Below are positions 49,880 to 59,957 of a DNA stretch of 64,000 nt, piece by piece. The stretch is from contig JAHBVT010000001.1 of NCBI GenBank assembly GCA_019637355.1, forward strand, positions 2,883,192 through 2,947,191, given 5' to 3'. The first letter of the stretch is position 1; every line of letters begins with the position of its first letter. The notes below the pieces were generated by a model, which saw only the letters and a list, made by a program, of their open reading frames with translations, ran no database searches and was not told the DNA's origin. The stretch comes from Gemmatimonadaceae bacterium (lineage in GTDB: Bacteria > Gemmatimonadota > Gemmatimonadetes > Gemmatimonadales > Gemmatimonadaceae). The translations under genes and the position numbers were made by a program.

Positions 49880-51183
49880 CGCCGCTCGACTTTGCCGCTC
49901 GCGGCCCGCTCGCAACGCTCGGCGCCGACGCGCGGCGCGCTTTGTTCGACCGCGGCACATCGAGCGACGATGCCGTCCGCATCCAGACGGCGGAGATCGT
50001 CGCGCGCGTCCGCCGTGACGGCGACGTTGCGCTCCGCGATTTTGCGCGTGACTTCGACGGCGTCGTGCTCGAGCGCATTGAAGTGCCGCGCGCCGCGTGG
50101 ACTGCCGCGCTGGACGCGCTCGAGCCAGCATTGTGCCGTGCACTCGAGCGCGCCGCCGACAACATCCGCACGGTGCACGAGGCGTTTCGTCCGATGGCCC
50201 GTGAGGTGACCACGGCCGACGGCGCCATCATCGGCCGCCGGCCCGATCCGCTCGGCCGCGTCGGCGTCTACGCACCCGGTGGGCGCGCGACGTATCCGAG
50301 TTCGTTGCTGATGGGCGCGGTGCCCGCGCGGGTGGCGGGCGTCGGTGAGGTGATCGTGTGTTCACCGCCGGGCGCGAACGGCCTGCCGAGCGATGTGCTG
50401 CTCGCGGCCGCACGCATCGCGGAGGTAGATCGCGTTTTCGCTGTGGGCGGCGCCGGCGCCGTGGCGGCGATGACGTTCGGCACCGAGAGCGTGCCGTCCG
50501 TGGACCGCATCGTCGGGCCAGGCAACGCTTTTGTGGCCGAGGCGAAGCTGCAGGTCTCCGGTGTGGTGGGCATCGACTCGCCAGCCGGACCCAGCGAATT
50601 GCTGGTCGTGGCGGACGCGTCGGCGACGCCCGCCGTCGTCGCGCGGGAGATGTTGGCGCAAGCGGAGCACGACCCGATGGCGGCGGTGGTGCTCGTCACG
50701 GATTCTCAGGCGCTGGCCGACGCGGTCGCGATGGAACTCGAGGGGCGCACCGATGCCGAACCGCGAGCCGCGGTGATCCGCTCGGCGTTCGCCGCGCGCG
50801 GAGGCATCCTGACAGTCGCCACACTCGACGAAGCGGTCGCTTTCGCCAACCGATGGGCGGCCGAGCACCTGCTGCTGGCCGTCGCAACGTCGGAGCAGGA
50901 TCGGCTGCTCTCGGCGTTGCGCGGTGCCGGGACGGTCTTCGTCGGCGAGACGGCCAGCGTGGCCTTCGGCGACTACTTGAGCGGCGCCAACCACGTGTTG
51001 CCGACCGGCGGACTGGCGCGTGTGTGGTCGGGACTCTCGACGCTCGACTTCGTGCGCTGGACGACGTGGCAACGCATCGACCGCGCAACCGCGCGCGCCC
51101 TGGCGGCCGACGTGGACCGCTTCGCGATGGCCGAAGGATTGCCTGCACACGCCGCCGCCGCGCGGCAATGGAGCGATGCGTGA
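49876..51183 (+). CDS. hisD: Histidinol dehydrogenase
   Basis: A 435-residue zinc enzyme oxidising histidinol to histidine, the last two steps. Conserved parts include VYAPGGRATYPSSLLMGAVP, IVGPGNAFVAEAK, GIDSPAGPSELLVVAD, LAQAEHD and GDYLSGANHVLPTGG. The GTG start at 49876 overlaps the hisG stop by four bases, and its stop overlaps hisC in the same way. Confidence 0.97.
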   Translation: MTPLDFAARGPLATLGADARRALFDRGTSSDDAVRIQTAEIVARVRRDGDVALRDFARDFDGVVLERIEVPRAAWTAALDALEPALCRALERAADNIRTVHEAFRPMAREVTTADGAIIGRRPDPLGRVGVYAPGGRATYPSSLLMGAVPARVAGVGEVIVCSPPGANGLPSDVLLAAARIAEVDRVFAVGGAGAVAAMTFGTESVPSVDRIVGPGNAFVAEAKLQVSGVVGIDSPAGPSELLVVADASATPAVVAREMLAQAEHDPMAAVVLVTDSQALADAVAMELEGRTDAEPRAAVIRSAFAARGGILTVATLDEAVAFANRWAAEHLLLAVATSEQDRLLSALRGAGTVFVGETASVAFGDYLSGANHVLPTGGLARVWSGLSTLDFVRWTTWQRIDRATARALAADVDRFAMAEGLPAHAAAARQWSDA

Positions 51184-52229
51184 CGACGACCCGCGAAGAC
51201 CTCGCCGCCGTTCCGCTCTACGCACCCCAGCCGTTGGCGGGCGTAGACCTGGACCTGCGGGACAACGTGAATCTCTGGGGCACTCCACCCGCCGCGCTTG
51301 CGGCAGTGCGGGCCGTGGAACTGGCTGACCTGCGCGAGTATCCGAACGGCAGTGCGTCAACGCTCGGCCGGCTCGTCGCCGAGCGCGTGGGAGTCGGCAC
51401 CGAGCAGGTGGTGCTGGGCTGCGGCAGCGACGATGTAATTGATGCGTGGCTGAGGGCCGTCGGTTCGTCCGGCGACATCGTCGCGCACGCCGACCCGAGC
51501 TTCTCGATGGTCCCGACCTTCGCGCGGCTCAACCGCCTGCGCCCGATCGGCGTGCCGTTGACCGCAGATGGCCCGATGGACGTGGACGCGTTGTTGGCCA
51601 CCGGGGCGCCGCTCATTTATGTGTGCTCGCCGAACAATCCGACGGGGACGGTCACGCCGCGCGCGGAGCTGTTGCGGCTGTTCGACCGTGCGCCGGGCGC
51701 GGTGCTGCTCGACGAAGCCTACGCCGAGTTCAGCGACGCGCACGACCTGCGCGCGGAGGCGGCGCGCCGACCGAACGTGTTGGTGACGAGGACATTCTCA
51801 AAGGCCTGGGGCCTGGCCGGACTTCGCGTCGGATACGGCGTCGGCAGTGCCGCACTCGTCGCAGCCGTCACCAAGGCGCGTGGCCCATACAAGGTGAATG
51901 CGATGGCCGAGCGCGCCGCCGCCGCCGCGTTGCGCGCGGACGTCACCTGGGTGGAGGACGCCGCAGGTGAGGCGCGTGAGGTTCGTGAGCGCTTCGCCGA
52001 CGGGCTGCGCGGCCGGAAGGGCGTGACCGTATGGCCCTCGGAAGGCAACTTCGTGTTCTTGCAGGTAGACGGCCGCGCAGCCGACGTCGCGGAACGTTTC
52101 AGGGCGGGTGGCATCGGCGTGCGCGCTTTTACGGGCCTGACGGGGATCGGCGATGCCGTGCGCATCGGGGTGGCGCCGTGGCCGCAGATGGCGCGCGCAC
52201 TTCGCGTGGCGCAGGAGATCTGGCCGTGA
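51180..52229 (+). CDS. hisC: Histidinol-phosphate aminotransferase
   Basis: A 349-residue PLP aminotransferase of fold type I: VCSPNNPTGT, LLDEAYAEF and the PLP lysine in TRTFSKAWGLAGLRVGY. It transaminates imidazole-acetol phosphate. The start is taken as GTG 51180 (GTGA overlap with hisD, the pattern used by several genes here); ATG 51168 is an alternative. Confidence 0.95.
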   Translation: MTTTREDLAAVPLYAPQPLAGVDLDLRDNVNLWGTPPAALAAVRAVELADLREYPNGSASTLGRLVAERVGVGTEQVVLGCGSDDVIDAWLRAVGSSGDIVAHADPSFSMVPTFARLNRLRPIGVPLTADGPMDVDALLATGAPLIYVCSPNNPTGTVTPRAELLRLFDRAPGAVLLDEAYAEFSDAHDLRAEAARRPNVLVTRTFSKAWGLAGLRVGYGVGSAALVAAVTKARGPYKVNAMAERAAAAALRADVTWVEDAAGEAREVRERFADGLRGRKGVTVWPSEGNFVFLQVDGRAADVAERFRAGGIGVRAFTGLTGIGDAVRIGVAPWPQMARALRVAQEIWP

Positions 52230-52852
52230 TGCGGATCGCCATCTTCGATTACGGCGCCGGAAACCTGCACTCGCTGACGAAGGCCTTGGCCGACGCAGGG
52301 CGCGAGGTGCGCATCGAGACGGATGCCGCGGCAGCCGTCCGTGGCACGGACGCGCTGGTGCTGCCGGGCGTGGGTGCGTTTGCACCGGCGGCCGCTCGGC
52401 TCGCACCTGGTCGTGACGTGATGCGCGCGGCGATCAAGCACGGGCTGCCCACGCTCGGCATCTGCCTGGGAATGCAACTGCTGTTCGACGCCAGTGATGA
52501 AGGCGCGGGTGACGGGCTCGGAGTCGTTTCCGGGCGCGTCACCAAGCTCGCTGCGGACCGGCTTCCGCAGATCGGGTGGAACGCGCTCGACGATGCGCGC
52601 GACCCGCTCCTGACGGCGAGCGGGCTCGCGATGGCATACTATGCGAACAGCTTCGCGTGCCGACCGACCGATACGACGTCGGTCATCGCCTGGTCGACGC
52701 ACGAGCGCGATCGTTTCCCGGCAGCGGTGCGGAGCGGCGCCTGCGTCGGGGTGCAGTTCCATCCGGAGAAGAGCAGCCAGCCGGGCCTGCGGTTCCTCGA
52801 AGCGTTCCTCGCCGCGGCTCGCCGCGGCGCCCCAGTCACCGAATCCCTGTAA
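52229..52852 (+). CDS. hisH: Imidazole glycerol phosphate synthase, glutaminase subunit
   Basis: A 207-residue class I glutamine amidotransferase: IFDYGAGNLHSL, nucleophile Cys in GICLGMQLLFDAS, His-Glu of the triad in VQFHPEKSSQ. It supplies ammonia to HisF. The ATG shares one base with the hisC stop (GTG 52226 also possible), and the stop shares bases with hisA. Confidence 0.95.
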   Translation: MRIAIFDYGAGNLHSLTKALADAGREVRIETDAAAAVRGTDALVLPGVGAFAPAAARLAPGRDVMRAAIKHGLPTLGICLGMQLLFDASDEGAGDGLGVVSGRVTKLAADRLPQIGWNALDDARDPLLTASGLAMAYYANSFACRPTDTTSVIAWSTHERDRFPAAVRSGACVGVQFHPEKSSQPGLRFLEAFLAAARRGAPVTESL

Positions 52853-53565
52853 TGCTCGCAATCCCTGCAATCGACCTTCGCGACGGCCACTGCGTGCAGC
52901 TCGTCGGCGGAGACTATGCCAACGAGGCCGTGCGCCTCGACGAACCGTTGCGCGTCGCCCAACGCTGGGTGGCGGCAGGCTTCACGCGACTGCACATCGT
53001 GGACCTCGATGCGGCGACGGGCCGCGGCAGCAATCGCGACCTCGTGCGGGAGATGCTGCTGCGTGCCGCTGTCCCGGCACAGGTGGGCGGCGGCGTGCGG
53101 AACGGCGAAGCCGTGCACGCTCTGTTCGAGGACGGCGCTGACCGGGTCATCGTCGGCACCCGCGGCGTGGAGGATCCTGAGTGGCTGGCGGAACAGGCCG
53201 CGCGCGCGCCGGGACGCATCGTGCTGGCCGCGGACGTGAAGGGCCGGCGCGTTGTCTCGCGTGGCTGGGAGAGCCAAACCAATCGCGAGATCCTCGATCT
53301 CGTCCGGGAGGTCGAAGCACTGCCGCTCGCCGGCCTGCTCGTGACGGCCGTCCAACAGGAGGGCAAGATGCAAGGCACCGACCTGACACTGATGGCCGAT
53401 GTAGCCGAGGCCGCTCCGTGGCCGCTCATCGCCTCCGGCGGCGTGGGCTCGATGGCCGACCTTCGCGCGCTCGAGGACCGCGGCGTGGCTGCCGTCGTGC
53501 TCGGGATGGCGCTCTACACCGACGCGCTCGATGCGCGTCTCGTGGCCGAGGAGTTCTCAGAATGA
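52852..53565 (+). CDS. hisA: ProFAR isomerase
   Basis: A 237-residue TIM barrel: IPAIDLRDGHCVQLVGGDY, LHIVDLDAATG, AQVGGGVRN, and the C-terminal half GLLVTAVQQEGKMQGTDL and PLIASGGVGS. It isomerises ProFAR to PRFAR. The ATG overlaps the hisH stop (TAATG), and its stop overlaps hisB (ATGA). Confidence 0.95.
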   Translation: MLAIPAIDLRDGHCVQLVGGDYANEAVRLDEPLRVAQRWVAAGFTRLHIVDLDAATGRGSNRDLVREMLLRAAVPAQVGGGVRNGEAVHALFEDGADRVIVGTRGVEDPEWLAEQAARAPGRIVLAADVKGRRVVSRGWESQTNREILDLVREVEALPLAGLLVTAVQQEGKMQGTDLTLMADVAEAAPWPLIASGGVGSMADLRALEDRGVAAVVLGMALYTDALDARLVAEEFSE

Positions 53566-54116
53566 AGTCCCAATCCGCTCCGGTAGTCGTGGAACGCCGC
53601 ACGAAGGAAACGCAGATCCGCGTCGAGGCAAGGCTGGGCGATGGCACGGCCACCGTCGACACGACGGTGCCGTTCCTCGACCATATGATGGTGGCCCTGG
53701 CGAAGTACAGCGGCGTGGACCTGCAAATCACGGCCCGCGGCGACTTGCGGCACCACATCATTGAAGACGTCGCGCTCACTGTTGGACCGGCAATCGCCGG
53801 CGCCATTCCGGCAACGGCAGCACGCTACGGCGAACGTACCGTCCCGATGGACGAGGCGCTCGTGCAGGCCGTGCTCGACGTCGGCGGGCGCCCGTACTAT
53901 GAAGGACCGATCCCCAGCTCGCTGTATGAGCACTGGATGCGCTCGTTCTGTGACGCGGCGCGCTTCACGCTGCACCTGCGCGTGCTGCGCGGCGAAGACC
54001 GGCACCACATCGTGGAGGCGGCGTTCAAGGCGCTCGGCTTCGCGATCCGCGAGGCCGCGCGCGAGAGCGGTGCGGTGTTCAGCACCAAGGGCGCCATCGC
54101 GCTGGAGGTCGAGTGA
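53562..54116 (+). CDS. hisB: Imidazoleglycerol-phosphate dehydratase
   Basis: A 184-residue monofunctional dehydratase with the metal-binding motifs HHIIEDVAL and [26 protein letters not shown] and [10 protein letters not shown]. There is no fused HAD phosphatase, consistent with a separate HisN. It is placed after hisA, unlike the more common position before hisH. Confidence 0.96.
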   Translation: MKSQSAPVVVERRTKETQIRVEARLGDGTATVDTTVPFLDHMMVALAKYSGVDLQITARGDLRHHIIEDVALTVGPAIAGAIPATAARYGERTVPMDEALVQAVLDVGGRPYYEGPIPSSLYEHWMRSFCDAARFTLHLRVLRGEDRHHIVEAAFKALGFAIREAARESGAVFSTKGAIALEVE

Positions 54117-54880
54117 TGCTGACGCGACGGCTGATCGTATGCCTCGACGTCGATCGCGGGCGGGTCGTGAAGGGCACGCGCTTCGTGGACCTGCGCGATG
54201 TCGGAGACCCGGTCGCGCTCGCCGAGCGCTATGAGGCCGAAGGGGCGGACGAAATCGTCTTCCTCGACATCTCGGCGACGCACGAGGCACGCAGCACCAC
54301 GCTCGACCTGGCGCGCCGAACGGCCGAGCGGCTGTTCATCCCGCTGACGATAGGTGGTGGCATCGATTCCGCCGACGCGATGGCGGCGGCGCTCCGCGCC
54401 GGCGCCGACAAGGTCGCGGTCAACAGCGCGGCCGTGCGGCGTCCGGCGCTGATCACCGAGGGCGCCGAACGCTTCGGCTCGCAGTGCGTGGTGGCGAGCA
54501 TCGATGCCGCGCGGGACGGCGACGCGTGGAAGGTCTTCGTCGCCGGCGGGCGCGTGCCCACGGGGCTCGATGCCGTCGCCTGGGCCGCCGAATGCGCCCG
54601 GCGCGGCGCCGGGGAGATTCTCCTCACGAGCATCGACCGCGACGGCGCGCGCGATGGCTACGACCTGGCGCTCACGCGTGCCGTCGCCGCCGCAGTGACC
54701 GTGCCGGTCATTGCATCGGGGGGCGCGGGAAGTGCCGCGCACGTACGCGCCGCCTTGACCGACGGCGGTGCCGATGCGGCTTTGGTGGCGGGCATCCTGC
54801 ACGACGGCAGCACGACGGTCCGCGCGCTGAAGGACGCGATGCGCGAGGCGGCGTTGCCCGTGCGTGGAGTGGCGGCGTGA
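54116..54880 (+). CDS. hisF: Imidazole glycerol phosphate synthase, cyclase subunit
   Basis: A 254-residue TIM barrel with [19 protein letters not shown] (first catalytic Asp), [15 protein letters not shown]-like [26 protein letters not shown] (second Asp) and [10 protein letters not shown]. With HisH it forms IGP and AICAR. ATG 54116 shares bases with the hisB stop. Confidence 0.96.
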   Translation: MLTRRLIVCLDVDRGRVVKGTRFVDLRDVGDPVALAERYEAEGADEIVFLDISATHEARSTTLDLARRTAERLFIPLTIGGGIDSADAMAAALRAGADKVAVNSAAVRRPALITEGAERFGSQCVVASIDAARDGDAWKVFVAGGRVPTGLDAVAWAAECARRGAGEILLTSIDRDGARDGYDLALTRAVAAAVTVPVIASGGAGSAAHVRAALTDGGADAALVAGILHDGSTTVRALKDAMREAALPVRGVAA

Positions 54881-55638
54881 GCAAAGAACTGCTGACCGCC
54901 GCCGAGGCCTTGGCCCGCCACATCGGCGCCGTGGCGCTCGGGCACTACCGCTCGCTGCTCAAGGTCGAGACCAAGCCGGACGGTTCTCCGGTCACGATTG
55001 CCGATCGCGAGGCCGAGACGGCTGCGCGCGAATGGCTTGCGCAGCACTATCCGGATGACGGCATCCTCGGCGAGGAGCTCGGCGCGCTCGAGGGCAGCAG
55101 CGGTCGCACGTGGGTGATCGATCCGATTGACGGCACCAAGACCTTCGTGCGCGGCGTCCCGCTCTGGGGGTCCTTGGTCGCGTTGGTGCGGGGCGAGGAT
55201 GTGCTGGCCGGAGCGGCGTTCTTTCCGGCGGTCGACGAGCTGGTCGTCGCGGCGCCGGCGCAGGGCTGTTGGTGGAACGGCCAGCGCGCGCGTGTCAGCA
55301 ACTGCGCAACGCTCGCCGGTGCCACCGTGCTAATCACCGACGAACGCAGCTTCCACACGGCCGCCAAGCGCGACGGCTGGCGCACGCTGACCGGCGAGGC
55401 CTCGCTCGCCCGGACCTGGGGCGACTGCTACGGCTACTTGCTGGTGGCCACCGGACGCGCCGAAGCGATGGTGGATCCGATCGTGAACCCGTGGGACGCC
55501 GCGTGCTTCCAACCGATCATCACCGAGGCCGGCGGGGTGTTCACCGACCTTGCGGGACGCGCGACCGCGTTCTCGGGATCGGCGATAGCGACCAACGCCG
55601 CGTTAGCGGCTTCGATTCGAGACTACTTCGATGATTGA
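54877..55638 (+). CDS. hisN: Histidinol-phosphatase, inositol-monophosphatase type
   Basis: A 253-residue IMPase-superfamily phosphatase: [15 protein letters not shown], metal ligands in ILGEELG, the [20 protein letters not shown] motif and [22 protein letters not shown]. Its place within the his operon, with GTGA overlap to hisF, supports the histidinol-phosphate role and completes the pathway, since HisB has no phosphatase domain. It overlaps hisIE by eight bases. Confidence 0.93.
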   Translation: MSKELLTAAEALARHIGAVALGHYRSLLKVETKPDGSPVTIADREAETAAREWLAQHYPDDGILGEELGALEGSSGRTWVIDPIDGTKTFVRGVPLWGSLVALVRGEDVLAGAAFFPAVDELVVAAPAQGCWWNGQRARVSNCATLAGATVLITDERSFHTAAKRDGWRTLTGEASLARTWGDCYGYLLVATGRAEAMVDPIVNPWDAACFQPIITEAGGVFTDLAGRATAFSGSAIATNAALAASIRDYFDD

Positions 55639-56239
55639 CCTCGACCAGTTGGACTTCCGCAAGGGCGGTGGCTTGGTCCCCGTCGTGGCGCAGGACGTGC
55701 GCAGCGGCGCCGTGCTGATGGTGGCCTACGCGGACCGCGAGGCCCTCGAGCGCACGCAGGCGAGCGGCGAACTCCACCTGCGGAGCCGGGCGCGCGGCGC
55801 GTGGCACAAAGGCGCGACGAGCGGCAATGTGCTGCGCGTCCGCGCGCTCGTCGCCGATTGCGATGCGGACACAGTCCTCGCACGCGTCGAGCCCGCCGGA
55901 CCGGCCTGCCACACCGGAAGCACGAGCTGCTTTGGCGCGACGCCACCCGGGGACGCGCTCTCGGCGCTCGATGCGACGATCAGTCAGCGAATGGAGGAGG
56001 CCGCGCCGACCGGCGCCGGCTACACGCAGCGCTTGCTCGGGGACCGCAATCTGCGGCTCAAGAAGATCGGCGAGGAAGCCAGCGAGCTCGTCACGGCTTG
56101 CGCCGACGGCGACGCCGCGCGCGCAACCGAGGAAGCGGCTGACCTGATCTACCACACGCTGGTCGCGCTGCGGGCGGCGGGCGGTTCGCTGGATGCCGTG
56201 CGCGCCGTGCTGGACGCCCGCGCGCACGGCGCGCGCTAG
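55631..56239 (+). CDS. hisIE: Bifunctional phosphoribosyl-AMP cyclohydrolase/PR-ATP pyrophosphatase
   Basis: A 202-residue fusion. HisI domain (1 to about 110): VPVVAQDVRSGAVLMVAYAD, RSRARGAWHKGATSGN and CHTGSTSCF with the zinc cysteines. HisE domain (about 115-202): YTQRLLGDRNLRLKKIGEEASELV and EEAADLIYHTLVAL. It performs steps two and three of histidine synthesis and ends the operon, four bases from the convergent M16 gene end. Confidence 0.96.
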   Translation: MIDLDQLDFRKGGGLVPVVAQDVRSGAVLMVAYADREALERTQASGELHLRSRARGAWHKGATSGNVLRVRALVADCDADTVLARVEPAGPACHTGSTSCFGATPPGDALSALDATISQRMEEAAPTGAGYTQRLLGDRNLRLKKIGEEASELVTACADGDAARATEEAADLIYHTLVALRAAGGSLDAVRAVLDARAHGAR

Positions 56240-57540
56240 AAGCCCATCAGCCGAAAGCGATTGACCTGCTGCGGATTCCCGATGTACGCGAAGCGGACGT
56301 TGCGCATATAGGTGCGCGCGACGCGCTGCACGTCCTCACCGGTCACCGCACGCAGGTCCGAGACGAAGCGCTCGGCGGCGCGGAAGTCGCCGCGGTAGAG
56401 TTCGGCGCGGGCGAGAAAGTCCGCTTGTGCGCCTGACGTTTCGTTGTCCACGAAGTACTCCGTCAGGAACTGCTGGATGAGCGGCCGCAGGTTCTCCGTC
56501 GGAATGACGAACTGTTGCAGCGCGCGGATCTCGGCGCGCATCAGCCCGAGCGTGGTGTCGGGCCGCGTGGTCGTGACGTAGAGTCCGCCCGAGGTCAGGG
56601 CTTCATCGCGGAAGCGCGCCTCGACGGCGTAGGTGAGGTTGCGACGCGAGCGGATCTCGGCGAAGAGCCGTCCTGAGAGAATCGCCGACGCGACGCGCAG
56701 GGCCGGGACGTCGGGATGGCCGGCTGGTGGTCCCTCGAACCACCCGAGGACATAGTTGGTCGGGAGGCGCCGCGGCTCGATATGCACCGCCGATCCCGGT
56801 CGCGCTGCGCCGGCTGGCGGAGCGGTCCAGGTGTAGTCGCCGCGCGGCAAGGTGCCGAGCGTCGAGGCCACCATCGCCTGCAACTTGGCACGCGGGATGT
56901 TGCCGACGATGACCAGCAACATCCGCGAGGTCACCATCTGTTCGCGATGGAACGCGAGCAGGTCGTCTCGCGAGATGCCGCGAATCGACCTTGAGGTGCC
57001 GACGGGTGACAGCCCGTACGGATGTCCGGCGAATGCGACGCTGTCGGCCAAGTAGGAGAGCAGGGCGTCCGGCGAATCGCTGCGTTGGTCGAGGATCGCG
57101 ACACGGTTCTCGCGCACGAACTCGACGTCCGCCGCCGTCAGCGTGGGCCGGAGCAGGCGGTCCGTATAGATGCTCCACGTCGAGTCGAGCCGATCGGTGG
57201 TCGTGCGCATCCCGAAGATCGTCCAGTCGTTCTGCGCTCCCACGCCGATCTCACTGCCCGTGCGGGCCATCGCGCGGCGCAGCTGGTCGCCGGGATAGCG
57301 CTGCGTTCCGCGCCCCGTGACCTCAAGCAGCATCGGTTCGATGCCGGCGGTACGGGCGCTCACCAGCTGCGTGCCACCGAGCAGGTACAGGTTGGCGACG
57401 ACGAGGTTGTTGTTTGTCTGGCGGTGAATGATGCGGACGCCAGCGACCTCGAAGCGGATGGTCCCCGTGTCCGGCAGCGCTTGCGCGACGACGACGCTCG
57501 GGGCGACCGCAAGCAGCAACAGGGCGAGTGCGCGGCGCAT
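56236..57540 (-). CDS. M16-family peptidase-like subunit lacking the zinc motif
   Basis: A 434-residue protein with a signal peptide (MRRALALLLLAVAPSVVVAQ) and an M16 fold seen in LLEVTGRGTQRYPGDQLRRA, GHPYGLSPVGTSRSI and LSGRLFAEIRSRRNLTYAVEA. The HxxEH zinc motif is absent, as in the non-catalytic partners of two-subunit M16 peptidases. It is coupled to the catalytic subunit upstream by a TGATG overlap (start 57540, or 57543 with ATGATG). It likely forms the second half of a periplasmic peptidase clamp. Confidence 0.9.
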   Translation of the reverse strand: MRRALALLLLAVAPSVVVAQALPDTGTIRFEVAGVRIIHRQTNNNLVVANLYLLGGTQLVSARTAGIEPMLLEVTGRGTQRYPGDQLRRAMARTGSEIGVGAQNDWTIFGMRTTTDRLDSTWSIYTDRLLRPTLTAADVEFVRENRVAILDQRSDSPDALLSYLADSVAFAGHPYGLSPVGTSRSIRGISRDDLLAFHREQMVTSRMLLVIVGNIPRAKLQAMVASTLGTLPRGDYTWTAPPAGAARPGSAVHIEPRRLPTNYVLGWFEGPPAGHPDVPALRVASAILSGRLFAEIRSRRNLTYAVEARFRDEALTSGGLYVTTTRPDTTLGLMRAEIRALQQFVIPTENLRPLIQQFLTEYFVDNETSGAQADFLARAELYRGDFRAAERFVSDLRAVTGEDVQRVARTYMRNVRFAYIGNPQQVNRFRLMGF

Positions 57541-58973
57541 CATCGGCGGGCTCCGAGGTCGGCGAGGTCGGCCTCGCTGAGATTCAGCGCGCGCCGCGCA
57601 CCCCGCGGCAGCATCACGCCGGTGATGTGCGGGCGGTCCACGATGTAGGTGCGGGCGTAGCGCTGGAGGTCGGCCTCCGTCTGCCGCGCCATCTCGTCGA
57701 TGTACCGCAGGTGATAGTCGAGCCCGATGACGCTCCACCAGAACCCGATCGTGTGCGAGTTCTCGGTGCTCCGCTCCTGGCCGAAGGCGGTGGTGACGGC
57801 GCGATTGGCCTTCACCGCCTCGAGCTCTTCAGCGGCGAAGTACCCAGGCTCGAGCGTCGCGCGAAGTTCGGCGTGCAGTGCGACCAGCGCCTCGCGGAGG
57901 CGTTCCGGCGAGGTCTGCCCGCTGACCGTGATGGGCCCGACGTGATTCAGCGTGTAGTAGTTGACGACCACGCCCTGCCAGAGACCGCTCTCCACGAGAC
58001 GCTCCTGGAATCGTGACGACGGTTGGTTGAGCACATCCGAGTACACGTCGGCGGCGAAGGTGGCCGCTTCATCCTTGGAGGCGCTCGGCCCGTGCCACTG
58101 GATCTGCACGGTGACGGCGTTCACGTCTTCCTCGACGATGAGGCCCTGGTTTGCACGAAGCGGGGGCACCGGCGGGATGGGCGCGCGCGCGAAGGGATCC
58201 TCGCCGCGCGGCCAGTCCCCGAAGACGCGCTCGGCCAGCGCAAACATCGCGTCGGCCCGTACGTCACCGGAAATGATGACCGCCGAGTTGTTCGGCACGT
58301 AGTAGAGATCGCGGATCGTGCGCATTTGCTGCGGCGTGACGTTCTGGATGACGCTGCGGTCGCCGATGGTGTTCTTGCGGCTCCAGAAGTCGCCCCAGAG
58401 CTGGCGGCCCATCGCCTCGTCGAGCCGGAACCACGGAGACGACTCGGCGCGGTCGTACTCCCCGAGCACCACCTGCTTCTCACGGTTCAGCTCGTCGGCG
58501 CGGAACTGCGCCCCGCGTAGCGCGGCATTGAGGAAGCGCATTCCGCCTTCGACCGAATCAGAGACGACGGTCACGTAGTAGTTGACGAGCTCCTCTCGCG
58601 TGGTGGCGTTGAAGAGCGCGCCGAGGTCGGCCGCGCGGTCGAGGAAGGCGTCCGGTTCCGGATAGGTATCGTTGGCCTTGAAGAACATATGCTCGAACAG
58701 ATGCGCGAGGCCGGCGTACTCGGGCGGCTGCGTGAAGGCGCCGTTCTTGACGACCAACTCGATGGTGGCGAGCGGGACGCCACCGTTCGGCACGACGATG
58801 ACCTCGAGTCCGTTGGCCAGCACGCAACGCTGGATGGTGCGCTCGAGTTCGGCCCGCTGCGCGGCGACGGGTTCGGCCGAAGCCGCCAACGTCCCCAACA
58901 ATGCCAGCGTCATCGCGATGGCACGCCATCCACGGCTGGCGGCTCGCCTCGCGCCCGCGTTGATTTCCCGCAT
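57540..58973 (-). CDS. M16-family zinc peptidase, catalytic subunit
   Basis: A 477-residue protein with the inverted zinc motif H91-x2-E94-H95 (AHLFEHMFF) and the downstream Glu in GEYDRAES region, followed by a second M16 half. An N-terminal signal peptide ends in EPVAAQ. The start is uncertain: ATG 58985, 58982, 58973 and 58913 are all in frame. I use 58973, which keeps Arg residues before the hydrophobic core and does not cross the murB start. It works with the non-catalytic partner downstream on short peptides outside the cytoplasm. Confidence 0.9.
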   Translation of the reverse strand: MREINAGARRAASRGWRAIAMTLALLGTLAASAEPVAAQRAELERTIQRCVLANGLEVIVVPNGGVPLATIELVVKNGAFTQPPEYAGLAHLFEHMFFKANDTYPEPDAFLDRAADLGALFNATTREELVNYYVTVVSDSVEGGMRFLNAALRGAQFRADELNREKQVVLGEYDRAESSPWFRLDEAMGRQLWGDFWSRKNTIGDRSVIQNVTPQQMRTIRDLYYVPNNSAVIISGDVRADAMFALAERVFGDWPRGEDPFARAPIPPVPPLRANQGLIVEEDVNAVTVQIQWHGPSASKDEAATFAADVYSDVLNQPSSRFQERLVESGLWQGVVVNYYTLNHVGPITVSGQTSPERLREALVALHAELRATLEPGYFAAEELEAVKANRAVTTAFGQERSTENSHTIGFWWSVIGLDYHLRYIDEMARQTEADLQRYARTYIVDRPHITGVMLPRGARRALNLSEADLADLGARR

Positions 58974-58976
58974 CCT

Positions 58977-59957
58977 ATGCATCATACCCCTTCGAGTGGT
59001 CGTTCGCAGTCGTCAGCCGAGCTCGCGGCGGCCTTGGCGCCGGCACTCGGCGTCGACCGGCTCCGGCGGGATGTCCCGCTCGCTCCGTACACCACGTTCC
59101 GCATCGGCGGTCCCGCCGACGTGCTGTACGATGCCACGACGGCGGAGGAACTCGCCACTGCCGTGACGGCGGCGCGCCGCGCCGGCATCCCGGTCTTCGT
59201 CCTCGGACTCGGGGCGAACATCCTCGTCGGCGACCTCGGCGTGCGTGGCCTGGTCGTGCGGAACCGCGCCGACGCCGTGCACATTGGCGTCGACGGACGC
59301 GTGTATGCCGAGAGCGGGGCAATCATCGCCGACGTCATCAAGGCGACCGTTGCCGCCGGCTGGTCCGGGCTCGAGCACTATGTCGGCATCCCGAGCTCGG
59401 TCGGCGGTGCGGTCTGGCAGAACCTGCACTTCCTGTCGCCGGCGCCTGAGCGCGCGCGCACGATGTTCATCGCCGAGGTCGTCGCCGCAGTCGACTTGCT
59501 GTTGCCGACCGGCGAGCGGCAGCGCGTGCGTGGGGATGAGATGCAGTTCGGCTACGACGTCTCTCGCCTGCACGGCAGCGGCGAGATCGCGCTCGGCGTG
59601 GAGTTCCAGCTGGCGGCGGGCGATGCCGCCGAGATGCACCGCATCCAGCAGGAGAACCTGGCCTGGCGCGGGGCCCGCCATCCGTGGCTCGAGGTGCACC
59701 CCAGCGCGGGCAGCATCTTCAAGAAGATCGAAGGCGTCGGTGCCGGGCGGCTCATCGACCAGTGCGGGCTCAAGGGGTTCCGCATCGGCGACGCGCAGAT
59801 CTCGCACATCCACGCCAACATTATGGTAAACCTGGGTCAGGCCACGGCGGCGGACGTCCGCAGGCTCATCGTGCACGCGCAGGAGGCCGTGCGCGCCAAG
59901 TGCAGTCAGTCGCTGGAACCCGAGATCGGATTCATCGGCGAGTTCAGCGCGACGTAG
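58977..59957 (+). CDS. murB: UDP-N-acetylenolpyruvoylglucosamine reductase
   Basis: A 326-residue FAD enzyme for peptidoglycan precursor synthesis. Seen: TTFRIGGPADVLYDA, VLGLGANILVGD, IPSSVGGAVWQN, the active-site Ser in HPSAGSIFKK, LIDQCGLKGFRIGDAQIS and the terminal Glu in LEPEIGFIGEF. The ATG at 58977 is nearly back to back with the divergent M16 gene start, so their promoters must lie inside each other's coding DNA. No other mur or fts gene is near. Its last 14 bases overlap the convergent lipoprotein gene. Confidence 0.94.
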   Translation: MHHTPSSGRSQSSAELAAALAPALGVDRLRRDVPLAPYTTFRIGGPADVLYDATTAEELATAVTAARRAGIPVFVLGLGANILVGDLGVRGLVVRNRADAVHIGVDGRVYAESGAIIADVIKATVAAGWSGLEHYVGIPSSVGGAVWQNLHFLSPAPERARTMFIAEVVAAVDLLLPTGERQRVRGDEMQFGYDVSRLHGSGEIALGVEFQLAAGDAAEMHRIQQENLAWRGARHPWLEVHPSAGSIFKKIEGVGAGRLIDQCGLKGFRIGDAQISHIHANIMVNLGQATAADVRRLIVHAQEAVRAKCSQSLEPEIGFIGEFSAT

